64,000 bases of DNA from Mogibacterium sp. (GCA_016775335.1 JAEUGJ010000012.1:39121-103120), one strand, 5' to 3'. Shown: positions 36,419 through 46,483, counted from the stretch's first letter. The notes: generated by a model not told the origin, from the letters alone. Made by a program: numbers and translations.

Positions 36419-36545
36419 CGCTTGCACCTCCTAATATTCTTTCAACTTCTAGATGTTACCACAATTCCTCATGTCTTTCAATCGGAAGAAAAGGGATTTG
36501 AGAAGGGGGAAAAGAACAAAAAGGAGAGTATCCCAGCAGAAAATG

Positions 36546-36554
36546 TGCTATAAT
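36546..36554 (+). promoter_or_regulatory. extended -10 promoter of the acyl-CoA ligase pair
   Basis: TGC-TATAAT, 57 nt upstream of the first ligase; no convincing -35. Confidence 0.55.
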
Positions 36555-36611
36555 TTAGTGATTGCAATTGTTGCAGCAGATAGAGATTTGATAAAAGCAA
36601 TGGGAGGATAG

Positions 36612-38315
36612 ATGGAGACTTTTAAAGAATTGTTGGTACGGTCGGTAGAGCAGTTCGGAAGCGGAACTGCTTTTACCCTGAAGGAAGGAAAAGACCGTTA
36701 TACGGACATCAGCTTTATTCGATTCTATGAAGAAGTAAAAGCGCTGGCGACCGCTTTTATTTCCAGAGGGTTCAGCGGCGAGCGAATTGCCGTCACCGGC
36801 AAAAACAGCTATCACTGGTTCATGGTGAACGCGGCGGCGCAGATCAGCGGATGCGTAACCGTACCGCTGGACAAGGAATTGAAGTATGGGGAGTTCGAAC
36901 AGTCCCTGGAGCGGTGCAAGGCTAAGGTGATTTTCTTCGACAAGAAGCAGGAGCCGCAGACCAAGGAGGCCATTCTTTCCGGAAAGACATCCATTGAGTT
37001 CGCGTTCCCGCTGTACGAAGCGGAGGACCTGGAAACGGTGACCACACTGCTGGAAGAGGGAAAGGAGCTGGTTGGAAACGGGGATGTGTCCGTGGATCAT
37101 TTACAGATCGATCCGGATGCGGTATCCATGCTGATTTTCACTTCCGGAACCACGTCTCAGTCAAAGATTGTCATGCTGTCCCAGCGGAACATCTGTTCCA
37201 ACGTGACCAACATGATTCGGATTATTCCGTTCAAGACGACGGATACCAATATTGCACTGCTCCCGTATCACCACATGTTTGGATCCACCGGTCAGTGGGT
37301 GATGCTGGCCAACGGCGTTCGCACGGTGTACTGTGACGGACTGAAGTACATCCAGAAGAATTTGAAAGAATACGGCGTTTCCGTATTTGTGGGGGTGCCG
37401 CTGATCATCGAGCAGATGTATAAGAAGATCATGAAAACGGCGGAAAAAGAAGGACTGGATGGCCGAATTCGCCGGTTCTCCAAGGTGACCCGCTTGCTGA
37501 ATAAGGCGAAAATTGATATTCGACGCCAGGTGTTTCACGGCGTGCTGGATGCGCTGGGCGGAAAGCTGCGCATGGTGGTTCTGGGTGCATCCGCGGCAGA
37601 TCCGCAGGTCATTCAGGGCTTTAACGACTTCGGTGTGCTTTGCGTGCAGGGATACGGTTTGACGGAAACCGCACCGGTACTTACCGCAGAACGTCCGGAC
37701 AAGCGGAAAGCGGGTTCCGTGGGAGTGCCGCTGGATAATGTGGAAATCCGAATCGACAATCCGGATGAAAACGGAATCGGCGAGGTCATTGCCAAGGGCG
37801 ACAACATCATGCACGGTTACTACGACAACGAGGAAGCCACGGCAGCGGTTCTTCGGGATGGCTGGTTCCATACCGGAGACCTGGGATATATCGATAAATC
37901 CGGATATCTCTTCCTGAGCGGAAGAAAGAAGAACGTTATCGTGCTGAAGAACGGTAAGAATGTTTTTCCGGAAGAGCTGGAGACGGAAATCTCCGCACTT
38001 CCGTATCAGATGGAAAATATCGTCGTAGGACTTCCGAAGAACGGAGACGATCGGGATCTGGTGGTTGCCCTGAAGATTGTCTACAATCCGGAACAGTTTG
38101 CCGGCATGAGCAAAGAGGAAATAGAGAAGCGGATTCACGAGGATGTGGAGAAAATCAACGACCGCATGCCGCTGTACAAGCACATCAAGCGAATCTTTGT
38201 AACAGATGAGCCGATGATTAAGACCAGCACCAGCAAGGTTCGCCGATTCCTGGAAATTGAGAAGATGCTGGAAGAGGAGAATAAAGATGGGGGAACACAT
38301 GGAAAACAGATTTGA
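36612..38315 (+). CDS. AMP-binding acyl-CoA synthetase 1
   Basis: ANL-superfamily enzyme activating a carboxylic (probably long-chain fatty) acid with ATP and CoA. P-loop-like motif IFTSGTTSQSKIVMLSQ (unusually SQSK rather than GNPK), then GYGLTETAPV, the hinge and TGDLGYIDKSGYLFLSGRKK, and the C-terminal catalytic lysine near KTSTSKVRR. 567 aa. Its last 29 nt overlap the start of a second, homologous ligase, so the pair forms a translationally coupled operon. The substrate cannot be told from sequence. Confidence 0.88.
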   Translation: METFKELLVRSVEQFGSGTAFTLKEGKDRYTDISFIRFYEEVKALATAFISRGFSGERIAVTGKNSYHWFMVNAAAQISGCVTVPLDKELKYGEFEQSLERCKAKVIFFDKKQEPQTKEAILSGKTSIEFAFPLYEAEDLETVTTLLEEGKELVGNGDVSVDHLQIDPDAVSMLIFTSGTTSQSKIVMLSQRNICSNVTNMIRIIPFKTTDTNIALLPYHHMFGSTGQWVMLANGVRTVYCDGLKYIQKNLKEYGVSVFVGVPLIIEQMYKKIMKTAEKEGLDGRIRRFSKVTRLLNKAKIDIRRQVFHGVLDALGGKLRMVVLGASAADPQVIQGFNDFGVLCVQGYGLTETAPVLTAERPDKRKAGSVGVPLDNVEIRIDNPDENGIGEVIAKGDNIMHGYYDNEEATAAVLRDGWFHTGDLGYIDKSGYLFLSGRKKNVIVLKNGKNVFPEELETEISALPYQMENIVVGLPKNGDDRDLVVALKIVYNPEQFAGMSKEEIEKRIHEDVEKINDRMPLYKHIKRIFVTDEPMIKTSTSKVRRFLEIEKMLEEENKDGGTHGKQI

Positions 38316-40113
38316 TCATTATTGGTACACTGATATCCGTGAAATTGTTACACTGAAGGATATGTTGGCCGGAAGTGCGGATAAGTATGCGAAGAACCCG
38401 GCTTTTTGGGTAAAAACAAAAAAGGGTCAGCCGTACAGCCCGATTTCCTACCGGCTTCTTCAGCATGACGTAAACGCCATGGGAACCTGCATGACGGAAA
38501 TGGGATGGCAGGGAAAGAGAATCGCTGTGATGGGGCAGGGCTGCTACGAATGGATTGTCACCTATCTTGCGGTCATGAACGGAATTGGCATCATCGTGCC
38601 GATTGATAAAGAGCTTTCCGGACCGGAAATCGAGAATCTGCTGAGAACGGCGGAGTGCGATACGATTTTCTGCACCAAAGCGGAATGCTCCAAGCTGAAA
38701 GGACTTTCTTCCATTCGCAATCTGGTGGTAATGGAGTTCTACGGAGATCGGCTGGAGGAAGAAGAGGTGCCGGACGACTCTGCTCTGAATTTGGAGAAGT
38801 ACGAAGGCTGGTTTGAGCAGGACGAGGAGAAGAAGGTGTATGTGACCTCTTGGAGGGGAATGCTCCGAGACGGCGATCAGCTTCTTAAAAGCGGGAAAGA
38901 CGAATACCTGAAGGCCGAAGTGGACCCGGATGCCCTGGCGGTAATTCTTTTTACCTCCGGAACCACCGGAAACCCAAAGGGCGTGATGCTGAGCCACCGA
39001 AACATTACGGTGAACATCATGGACGTATGCCGAATCGCGCATATTGCCACGACGGACAAGACCCTGTCTATCCTTCCGATTCACCATACGTACGAATGCA
39101 CGCTGGGCATGCTTCTAGTCCTCTACCGAGGCGCCAGCACCGCATTCTGTGAAGGCATGAAGTACATCACCCAGAACATGAAGGAAGCACAGAACACGGT
39201 CATCATCGTGGTTCCGAGAGTGCTGGAAATGATTAACGACCGGATTCAAAAGGGCATCGAGAAGAGCGGCAAGGCGGATACTTTCCAGAATATCATGGGC
39301 ATGAATAAGAAGCTCCGGAAGATGGGCATCAACCTGAGCCGGACGATTTTCAAGAGCATTCGGAACGAGCTGGGCGGAAAGCTGCGCCTGGTCATCACCG
39401 GAGCGGCAGCACTGTCTCCGACTATTTATCGGAATTTTGAAGACCTGGGAATTACGGTTCTGCAGGGATTCGGCATGACGGAGTGCACACCGTTAATCTC
39501 CGGAACGCCGATGAGCGCGCCGAAGGAACGGTATCGGAAAGCCGGCTCCGTGGGTGTTCCGGTCAAAACCGGCGAGGTAAAAATCATCGACAAGGATGAG
39601 AACGGAATTGGCGAGATCCTGTTCCGCGGACCGAACGTGATGATGGGATACTACAACATGCCGGAAGCCACCGCAGAGGTTCTGGAAGAGGACGGCTGGC
39701 TCCACACCGGCGATTTGGGCTTTATGGACAACGAAGGCTGGATCTACCTCACCGGCCGGAAGAAGAACATCATTGTGACCAAAACCGGAGAGAACGTGTA
39801 CGTGGAGGAGATTGAGGAATACATCAATCAGAGTCCGTACATCGAGGATTCCATGGTATTCCCGTACAACAATAACGGCGAGGAAATCGTCGGCGTTCAG
39901 ATTCTGCCGAATATGGAATACGTTCGGACCAAGCTGGGTTACGAGCCGGATCGGGAAGAGCTGAAGAATCTGTACAAGAAGGTCGTTCAGGAACTGAATC
40001 AGGGGATGGCGGTGTACAAGCGCATTCGTGCGGTATTCGTTCGAAAGGACGATTTCGTTCGCACCACCACAAAAAAAATCAAGCGCCACGAAAACCCGGT
40101 TCCGGAAGAATAG
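38287..40113 (+). CDS. AMP-binding acyl-CoA synthetase 2 (paralogue)
   Basis: 608-aa paralogue of the preceding gene, also of the long-chain-fatty-acid-CoA ligase type. Canonical LFTSGTTGNPKGVMLSH, GFGMTECTPL, TGDLGFMDNEGWIYLTGRKK, and the C-terminal RTTTKKIKRHE with the catalytic lysine. GAGGAG precedes the ATG at 38287. Retention of two divergent paralogues in tandem suggests different chain lengths, or roles in fatty-acid salvage and lipid remodelling (inference). Confidence 0.88.
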   Translation: MGEHMENRFDHYWYTDIREIVTLKDMLAGSADKYAKNPAFWVKTKKGQPYSPISYRLLQHDVNAMGTCMTEMGWQGKRIAVMGQGCYEWIVTYLAVMNGIGIIVPIDKELSGPEIENLLRTAECDTIFCTKAECSKLKGLSSIRNLVVMEFYGDRLEEEEVPDDSALNLEKYEGWFEQDEEKKVYVTSWRGMLRDGDQLLKSGKDEYLKAEVDPDALAVILFTSGTTGNPKGVMLSHRNITVNIMDVCRIAHIATTDKTLSILPIHHTYECTLGMLLVLYRGASTAFCEGMKYITQNMKEAQNTVIIVVPRVLEMINDRIQKGIEKSGKADTFQNIMGMNKKLRKMGINLSRTIFKSIRNELGGKLRLVITGAAALSPTIYRNFEDLGITVLQGFGMTECTPLISGTPMSAPKERYRKAGSVGVPVKTGEVKIIDKDENGIGEILFRGPNVMMGYYNMPEATAEVLEEDGWLHTGDLGFMDNEGWIYLTGRKKNIIVTKTGENVYVEEIEEYINQSPYIEDSMVFPYNNNGEEIVGVQILPNMEYVRTKLGYEPDREELKNLYKKVVQELNQGMAVYKRIRAVFVRKDDFVRTTTKKIKRHENPVPEE

Positions 40114-40164
40114 AGGGAGCGGGGTATCCCGTTTCCGGACGCGCACCGAAACACAGCAAATACA

Positions 40165-40195
40165 AAAGGACCTGCCCGCCGGGCAGGTCCCTTTA
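40165..40195. terminator. terminator between convergent ligase and asd genes
   Basis: GGACCTGCCC / GGGCAGGTCC, 3-nt loop, flanked by an A-run and TTTA; usable in both directions. Confidence 0.85.
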
Positions 40196-40214
40196 CTTTA
40201 TGAGATGGATTATC

Positions 40215-41225
40215 TTAATCTCTGGAAATCAGCAGCTGAGCAATCTGAACTGCGTTGGTTGCGGCACCTTTACGCACCTGGTCTCCGCAGCACCACAGGT
40301 TGATGCCGTTCTCGCATACCAGATCCCGACGGATGCGGCCCACGTATACCAGGTCCTGATCGCTGGTTTCAATCGGCATCGGATAGATGTTTTTCTCCGT
40401 ATCGTCCTCCAGCTTGCAGCCTGCCGCCTCGGAAATGGCCTTCCGAACATCCTCCAGCTCCAGACGGTCCTTCGTGATGACGTTGGCGGAAATGGAGTGG
40501 GAGCGCTCTACCGGCACCCGAACGCAGGTGCAGGAAACCTTCAGCTCCGGCAGGTGGAGAATTTTCCGGCCCTCATTCTGAAGCTTCATCTCTTCGGAAG
40601 TGTAGCCGTTCTCGCCGAAGCCGCCAATCTGCGGAAGCAGGTTATACGCAATCTGGTACGGGAAGGTGCTGCATTCGATGTCTTTTCCTTCCAGGATATT
40701 GCGGCTCTGCTCATACATTTCCTTCGGTCCCTTGATGCCGGCACCGCTTACGGCCTGATAGGTGGAAGCGTAGAGGGCTTCAATCGGGGACAGGCGGTTG
40801 ATGGCATTGATCGCCACCAGCGTGATGATGGTGGAGCAATTCGGGTTGGCGATGACTCCCTTATGGGTGAACGCATCCTCCGGATTGATTTCCGGCACCA
40901 CCAGCGGAACCCCCGGATCCATACGGAAGGCGCTGGAATTGTCGATATAAGCCGCGCCGGAGGCCTTGATGGCATCCACAAACTTCTTGGAAATATCATT
41001 TTCGGCGGCACCCAGTACGATATCCATTCCCTCAAAAGCAGAATCCTTCGCTTCCTGAATGGTGACGCTGCCGTATTTTTCGGTTTCAACTACCTTTCCG
41101 GCACTTCTGCTGCTGGCCAGAAGGCGCAGCTCCTGAATCGGGAAATCCCTTTCCTGCAGAACCTTTAGCATTTCCATACCTACGGCGCCGGTAGCACCCA
41201 GAATTGCAACATTGTATTTTTTCAT
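40215..41225 (-). CDS. asd: aspartate-semialdehyde dehydrogenase
   Basis: NADPH-dependent reduction of aspartyl phosphate to aspartate semialdehyde (lysine/threonine/methionine branch). Start at 41225 (MKKYNVAILGATGAVGMEML) behind AAGGAGAGG. Catalytic cysteine in VIANPNCSTI; STYQAVSGAG and VERSHS are typical. 336 aa. Third gene of hom-lysC-asd, 13 nt after lysC. Confidence 0.97.
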   Translation of the reverse strand: MKKYNVAILGATGAVGMEMLKVLQERDFPIQELRLLASSRSAGKVVETEKYGSVTIQEAKDSAFEGMDIVLGAAENDISKKFVDAIKASGAAYIDNSSAFRMDPGVPLVVPEINPEDAFTHKGVIANPNCSTIITLVAINAINRLSPIEALYASTYQAVSGAGIKGPKEMYEQSRNILEGKDIECSTFPYQIAYNLLPQIGGFGENGYTSEEMKLQNEGRKILHLPELKVSCTCVRVPVERSHSISANVITKDRLELEDVRKAISEAAGCKLEDDTEKNIYPMPIETSDQDLVYVGRIRRDLVCENGINLWCCGDQVRKGAATNAVQIAQLLISRD

Positions 41226-41238
41226 TTGAACCTCTCCT

Positions 41239-42561
41239 TTATTTCGCAAAGCTTTCGTACAGAACCTGAATGGTCTTCTCAAAATCCTTCGTGAATACGC
41301 CTACCATAATGTTAATCTCATCGGAACTCTGCTCGATGGTGCGGATGTTGATCCGGTTTGCACCCAGGGCACCGAAGATTTTTCCGGAAATACCGGTGCG
41401 GTACGCCATTTGACGTCCGACAATGGCAATCAAGCTGATATCATCCTGTACGTTGATGTCCGTAATCTGGCAGTTTCGCTTGATATCGGAAATCAAATCG
41501 TATTTCACCGGTGCCAGCTTGTCCGTTGGAACCACCAGGGAAAAGCTGTCGATGCCGCTTGGAATCTGTGCAATCGGAATCCGGTACTGTTCCAGAACCT
41601 CCAAAACGCGGCGAATGGCACCCACCGCATCGCTCATATTGGCCTTATGCAGGCTGACGATGGAGAAGTCCTTCTTGCCGGTGATTCCGGTGATAAAGCG
41701 GGACGTTTCCTCCGCATTATCCGTTTCAAAGGATTCCCGAATGATGGTTCCTTCCGCTTCCGGATCGTTGGTGTTCCGGATGTTTACCGGGATGTCCTTC
41801 CGGCGAACCGGCACCACCGTATCCTCATGAAGCACCGCTGCGCCCATGTAGGACAGTTCCCGCAGTTCCGCATAGGTAACTCGGGAAATGGTTTTCGGAT
41901 TGGAAACAATTCTCGGATCCACCATGAGGATTCCCGTTACGTCCGTCCAGTTCTCATAGATGTCCGCATCCAGAGAGGCGGCGGCAAAAGCGCCGGTGAC
42001 GTCGGAACCGCCTCGGGAAAAAGTATGAATCTGACCGTTCGGAAGGGAACCGTAGAAGCCGGGAACCACGATTCGGTTATATACATTGTATATTTCCCGG
42101 AGCTGCTGCTCGGTTTTTTCGTAATCCACTTTTCCATCGTATCCGAAAGCCACCCAGTCGGCAGAGTCTACGAAATGGTATCCCAAATATTCCGCCATAA
42201 GCTTCGCGTTCAGATATTCTCCCCGGGAAACCAAATAGTCCACGGACATGTTTTTCGCCATCTTGCTGCGAATTTCCGCAAGCTCGGAATCCACGTCCAG
42301 CGTCAGTCCCAGCTGGTCTCGAATTTCCCGATACCGGGCGGAAATCATCTCGAAGATGGGATCCGGTGACACGTCGTATTTGAGGTGGGCTTTGCAGAGA
42401 TACAGCAAATCTGTGATTTTATTATCGTCGGAGGTTCTTCTTCCCGGGGCGGAGACCACGACCACCTTGCGGGCGTCGTCGGATTCCACGATGTGTTTCA
42501 CCTTGGCGAATTGCGCGGAATCGCTGAGGGAGGATCCTCCGAATTTAGCAACTTTCAGCAT
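41239..42561 (-). CDS. lysC: aspartate kinase
   Basis: Phosphorylates aspartate. N-terminal kinase motif KFGGSSLSDS, FSRGGSDVTGA substrate loop, and two C-terminal ACT domains (FSIVSLHKANMSDAVGAIRR and ISLIAIVGRQMAYRTGISGK) that usually give feedback inhibition by lysine or threonine. 440 aa. It lies 3 nt after hom and directly before asd; the operon content (hom, lysC, asd with thrC divergent) points to threonine supply. Confidence 0.96.
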   Translation of the reverse strand: MLKVAKFGGSSLSDSAQFAKVKHIVESDDARKVVVVSAPGRRTSDDNKITDLLYLCKAHLKYDVSPDPIFEMISARYREIRDQLGLTLDVDSELAEIRSKMAKNMSVDYLVSRGEYLNAKLMAEYLGYHFVDSADWVAFGYDGKVDYEKTEQQLREIYNVYNRIVVPGFYGSLPNGQIHTFSRGGSDVTGAFAAASLDADIYENWTDVTGILMVDPRIVSNPKTISRVTYAELRELSYMGAAVLHEDTVVPVRRKDIPVNIRNTNDPEAEGTIIRESFETDNAEETSRFITGITGKKDFSIVSLHKANMSDAVGAIRRVLEVLEQYRIPIAQIPSGIDSFSLVVPTDKLAPVKYDLISDIKRNCQITDINVQDDISLIAIVGRQMAYRTGISGKIFGALGANRINIRTIEQSSDEINIMVGVFTKDFEKTIQVLYESFAK

Positions 42562-42564
42562 AAT

Positions 42565-43713
42565 TTACTCCTTATAGCCGGCGACAAAAGCATTTTCGTA
42601 TTGGGATGCCAGTGCATGGGCATCCGAAACGGTCATCGGCTTCGTTGTGATATAGCGATACGAATTCCGAACCTGTTCCGAAGCAATCCGGTCTTCCGGG
42701 AAGGAATCGTCAGCCGCAATTCGGAAATAGTACGGATGATTGGTCTTGGTGTTGTCCACCCGAGTTGGCGCCGAAGCTTCTGAAGCGGACGGGCTGAAGA
42801 AAATACCATCTTTAATGTCGATGATATCGTGCACCAGCGAAGTGCCTGTCGGCATCTTTCCCGCCCCCTGACCGTAGAAGCTGAGGGGCCCCACGTTCTT
42901 TCCGGTAAGGCTGACCATGTTGTAATTGGTCCCCACGCCGGATTCCAGCGCATTGGAAGTGAGCAGCGTCGGCTCTACGTATGCGCTGACGGTATCGTCC
43001 TGATGGGAAGCATTCATCAGAAGGCGGCAGGTGAGGTCGTTTTCGTTAAAGAATGCGATGTCCTCCGCCAGAATATGGTGAATGCCCAGAACCGGTACCG
43101 AATCTTCCGGGATGACCGTGCCAAAAGCAAGATTGGCGGAAATCACACATTTCCGCTGGGTATCCCAGCCTTCAATATCTGCGCTCGGATCGCTCTCCGC
43201 GTAGCCCAGCTCCTGTGCATCCCGAAGAACCTCTGCAAAATCCGATCCTTTGGTGTGCATAAGATCCAGAATGTAGTTGCAGGTGCCGTTTACAATGCCG
43301 TGTACTTCTTCAATGGTGTCGCAGCGTCCCGCTCGCTGCAGATTGTACAGCCACGGAATGCCGCCGCCGGCAGAGGGGGTGAATCGGAATTGAACGCCGT
43401 TCTCTTTGGCACAGCGTGCCAGTTCTTCGAAGTGAGCGCTGACCAGCGCCTTGTTGGCGGTCACCACGTGCTTTCCGTGATTCATGGCTCCCAGCACGTA
43501 TTCCAATGCCGGATGGATGCCGCCGATACATTCTGCCACCAAATCGATATTCGGATCCTTCAGAATATCATTGATATCTTCTGTTTGCAGGTCCGCATAT
43601 TCCGGCTTCGGCCGGCGAACCAGGATGCGGGTTACTTCCAGGTCGATGGCGGACTGAACCGCTTCGCAGGCACCGCTTCCAACGGTTCCCAAACCTAAAA
43701 TTGCAATATTCAT
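42565..43713 (-). CDS. hom: homoserine dehydrogenase (short form)
   Basis: Aspartate semialdehyde to homoserine. Start at 43713 (MNIAILGLGTVGSGACEAVQ); the in-frame extension upstream has no ribosome binding site. NAD(P) motif GLGTVGSG, substrate motifs TANKALVSAHFEEL and GIVNGTCNYILDLM, and SDPSADIEGWD. At 382 aa it ends soon after the catalytic domain and has no recognisable C-terminal ACT domain, which the 420-450 aa forms carry, so threonine feedback may be absent. Confidence 0.94.
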   Translation of the reverse strand: MNIAILGLGTVGSGACEAVQSAIDLEVTRILVRRPKPEYADLQTEDINDILKDPNIDLVAECIGGIHPALEYVLGAMNHGKHVVTANKALVSAHFEELARCAKENGVQFRFTPSAGGGIPWLYNLQRAGRCDTIEEVHGIVNGTCNYILDLMHTKGSDFAEVLRDAQELGYAESDPSADIEGWDTQRKCVISANLAFGTVIPEDSVPVLGIHHILAEDIAFFNENDLTCRLLMNASHQDDTVSAYVEPTLLTSNALESGVGTNYNMVSLTGKNVGPLSFYGQGAGKMPTGTSLVHDIIDIKDGIFFSPSASEASAPTRVDNTKTNHPYYFRIAADDSFPEDRIASEQVRNSYRYITTKPMTVSDAHALASQYENAFVAGYKE

Positions 43714-43854
43714 AAGCATCTCCATTTCGTTTGTTATTCTGAGAAAAAGGTCGTTTTTATGTAAAATGTCATAAAATAAACCAAACATACTTGTTTTCAT
43801 ACCATAAATAATGTATCATAATTGCATAATTATTACAATAAAAAGGATGAGATA

Positions 43855-45327
43855 ATGATAAAATATTTAAGCACAAGAGACAATACGCGTACAATTACAT
43901 CTTCTCAGGCCATCATCAACGGATTGGCAGAGGATGGAGGACTGTATGTTCCGGAAAATCTGGAAGATTTGAAGCTGGACTATCACGAAGTGATTCGGCA
44001 GGATTATCCGGGAATGGCCCGTACGGTTTTCGGAAAATTCTTCTCGGATTTCGACGAGGAAACAATTGAGAAGGTTGTTTCCCGAAGCTATACCGGAAAG
44101 TTTTCTACGGAAGAAATTACCCCGCTGGCAAAGGTAGAAGATGCATTTGTACTGGAGTTGTATCACGGCCCGACCTGCGCCTTCAAGGATGTGGCGCTTT
44201 CCGCACTTCCGAACCTGATGGTGGAATCCATGAGAATGAACGATTTTCAGGATGAAATTCTGATTCTTACCGCTACCAGCGGAGATACCGGCAGTGCGGC
44301 TCTCCACGGATTCTCGGACGTGCCGGGCACAAAGATTATTGTTTTTTACCCGGAAGGCGGCGTGTCGGAAACCCAGCGCCTTCAGATGGTGACGCAGGAC
44401 GGCAAGAATACCTGTGCCGTGGCGGTTCGCGGGAACTTCGACGATGCCCAGAGTGGAGTGAAAAAGCTATTCCGTGAGATTCCAAAGCCGTGCGACGGAG
44501 TGTCCCTGTCCAGCGCCAACTCCATCAATATCGGCCGGCTGGTGCCGCAGGTAGTATACTATTTCTCCGCCTATCGCCAGCTTCTGGACATGGGCGAGAT
44601 TCAGGACGGAGATAAGGTGAACTTCGTGGTTCCGACCGGAAACTTCGGGGATATTATGGCGGGATATTTTGCCCGGGAGATGGGTCTTCCGGTGGGTCGG
44701 CTGGTGTGTGCGTCCAATTGCAACGACGTGCTGCGGGAGTTCCTGGAAACCGGTCACTATAACCGAAAGAGAGACTTCCACAAGACCACATCCCCATCCA
44801 TGGATATTCTGGTTTCCAGCAACCTGGAGCGTCTGCTCTATTTCGTATGCGGCGTGGAGCGGACGAAGATTTATATGGACCTTCTGGCAAAGCAGGGCGA
44901 ATACACGATTACGGAAGACGAATTGAAGAAAATCAACGAGGTATTCCGCGGAGTGGCCTGCGATGATGCGCGGGGCGCAAAGGCCATCGGCGATGTGTTC
45001 CGGGCGGAGCACTATCTGATGGATACCCATACGGCCATCGCTTGGGCAGCCTATGAGGAATGCCGAGACAATGGTGAGGAATGGACGAAGGATAAGACCG
45101 TGGTTCTCTCCACCGCATCTCCGTATAAGTTCACCCGTGCGGTTCTGGCGGCACTGGGTGAAGAAGAATGCCCGACAGATGAAGAGTGCATGCAGAAGCT
45201 GAATCAGGTGACACAGGTGGAAGCACCGGTGCCGCTGCAGGGGATTTTTGAGCGGCGGATCTGCCACACCGATGTGATTGATGTACCGGATATGAAGAGC
45301 TATGTCGTGAAGCATGCCGAAAAGTAA
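43855..45327 (+). CDS. thrC: threonine synthase
   Basis: PLP enzyme converting O-phosphohomoserine to threonine. Start at 43855 (MIKYLSTRDNTRTITSSQAI) after AAGGATGAG. PLP lysine in GPTCAFKDVALSALP; TATSGDTGSAALHGF and VPTGNFGDIMAGY bind the cofactor phosphate. 490 aa, the long fungal/gammaproteobacterial-like class. Divergent from hom across a 141-bp AT-rich spacer in which no T-box or other riboswitch is apparent. Confidence 0.97.
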   Translation: MIKYLSTRDNTRTITSSQAIINGLAEDGGLYVPENLEDLKLDYHEVIRQDYPGMARTVFGKFFSDFDEETIEKVVSRSYTGKFSTEEITPLAKVEDAFVLELYHGPTCAFKDVALSALPNLMVESMRMNDFQDEILILTATSGDTGSAALHGFSDVPGTKIIVFYPEGGVSETQRLQMVTQDGKNTCAVAVRGNFDDAQSGVKKLFREIPKPCDGVSLSSANSINIGRLVPQVVYYFSAYRQLLDMGEIQDGDKVNFVVPTGNFGDIMAGYFAREMGLPVGRLVCASNCNDVLREFLETGHYNRKRDFHKTTSPSMDILVSSNLERLLYFVCGVERTKIYMDLLAKQGEYTITEDELKKINEVFRGVACDDARGAKAIGDVFRAEHYLMDTHTAIAWAAYEECRDNGEEWTKDKTVVLSTASPYKFTRAVLAALGEEECPTDEECMQKLNQVTQVEAPVPLQGIFERRICHTDVIDVPDMKSYVVKHAEK

Positions 45328-45377
45328 AAACATCTATGCGATAAAGCTGCGGTTGTATAGAAAAAATTTATAGGAAA

Positions 45378-45415
45378 ACAGGACCGGATTAAACTACCGT
45401 TTCGGTCCTGTTTTT
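45378..45415 (+). terminator. rho-independent terminator of thrC
   Basis: ACAGGACCG / CGGTCCTGT with a 16-nt loop, followed by Ts. Confidence 0.88.
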
Positions 45416-45490
45416 ATGTTCCTTGAAATCCGCTAAGAAATTGGGTAGAATGGAGTCACTGGAGTTATAGATAGAAAGAATAGGGATGAT

Positions 45491-46405
45491 ATGGATTTTA
45501 AACAGATTGAAGCTTTTGTAAACGTGGTTCGGTATAAGAGTTTCAGCCGAGCTGCAGATGCTACTTTCTTTACGCAGCCAACAATCAGTACCCACATCAG
45601 CATCTTGGAGAAGGAGCTGGGGACGAAACTTCTGGATCGGAAGGGGCGGATTGTGGAAATGACCCCTCAGGGGCGTCAGTTCTACAAATATGCGGTAGAA
45701 ATGGTGAACACCCGGGCACAGGCGATTGATGCGCTGGACAAGGACAGCGATAAGGTGGAGGGGGTCCTGGAACTTCAGACTTCATCCATTCCGGGAATTA
45801 CCTTTCTCCCGGAGATGTTGGCGGGATTTCGCAAAGAACATACGAAGACCATGTTCTATGTGGATCAGTCCGACAGTGCGACCGTAGCGGACAACATCTG
45901 CGAGCGCCGCGGCGAACTTGGTTTTGTGGGGGAGAAAGGGAACAACCCGAACCTGGAATACAACAAACTGTTCTCCGACCGCTCGGTACTGGTGGTGCCG
46001 AACGGCATGTTCACGGATTCAGAGGAAGTGGACATTGAAGAAATCGTGGGGCTGCCGTTTATTTGGAGGGAAAACGGTTCCGCAACGCAGAAGTCCTTTG
46101 AGGATGCGGTGATTCGAAAGGGATACGATCGAACCAGCTTTGAAGTGGTGGCCATGTTCAACGATTTGGATGCGATTATTCGTTCCGTGGAGTCGGGGCT
46201 GGGAGTGTCCATCCTGTCGGAACAGACCGTAGCAAAACTGAGCTCCCCGGGCATCCGGGCGGTGAATATCAACGGTTTCAATGTGAACCGGGATTTCTAC
46301 ATGATTAACATGAAGAGCGTGGCGCTGTCACCGGTGGCGGAATCCTTTAAACAGTATGTTCTGGAGAGACGACCGGCCGGCAGTCGGAAGAGCAAGAAGA
46401 AATAA
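45491..46405 (+). CDS. LysR-type regulator of the selenium-metabolism-associated group
   Basis: 304-aa LysR regulator: N-terminal winged helix (MDFKQIEAFVNVVRYKSFSR, TQPTISTHISILEKELG) and a C-terminal effector domain. The N-terminus closely matches the clostridial LysR group found beside selD/sel genes, and its gene is convergent with selD here, so selenium or selenoprotein control is likely by context. The ligand is unknown. The ATG at 45491 has no strong ribosome binding site (AATAGGGATGAT). Confidence 0.85.
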   Translation: MDFKQIEAFVNVVRYKSFSRAADATFFTQPTISTHISILEKELGTKLLDRKGRIVEMTPQGRQFYKYAVEMVNTRAQAIDALDKDSDKVEGVLELQTSSIPGITFLPEMLAGFRKEHTKTMFYVDQSDSATVADNICERRGELGFVGEKGNNPNLEYNKLFSDRSVLVVPNGMFTDSEEVDIEEIVGLPFIWRENGSATQKSFEDAVIRKGYDRTSFEVVAMFNDLDAIIRSVESGLGVSILSEQTVAKLSSPGIRAVNINGFNVNRDFYMINMKSVALSPVAESFKQYVLERRPAGSRKSKKK

Positions 46406-46438
46406 TGTGATTTTTCTCATTAAAATGTTTTCCATATA

Positions 46439-46470
46439 AAAAAGGTGTGGCGGATGCCGCACCTTTTTTT
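46439..46470. terminator. bidirectional terminator between LysR and selD
   Basis: AAAGGTGTGGC / GCCGCACCTTT, 4-nt loop, A-run and T-run on either side. Confidence 0.9.
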
Positions 46471-46483
46471 GTATAAAATCCAT

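Noticed and set aside
43714..43854. T-box or lysine riboswitch between hom and thrC
   Set aside because: 141 bp is too short, AT-rich, with no T-box sequence or stem set.
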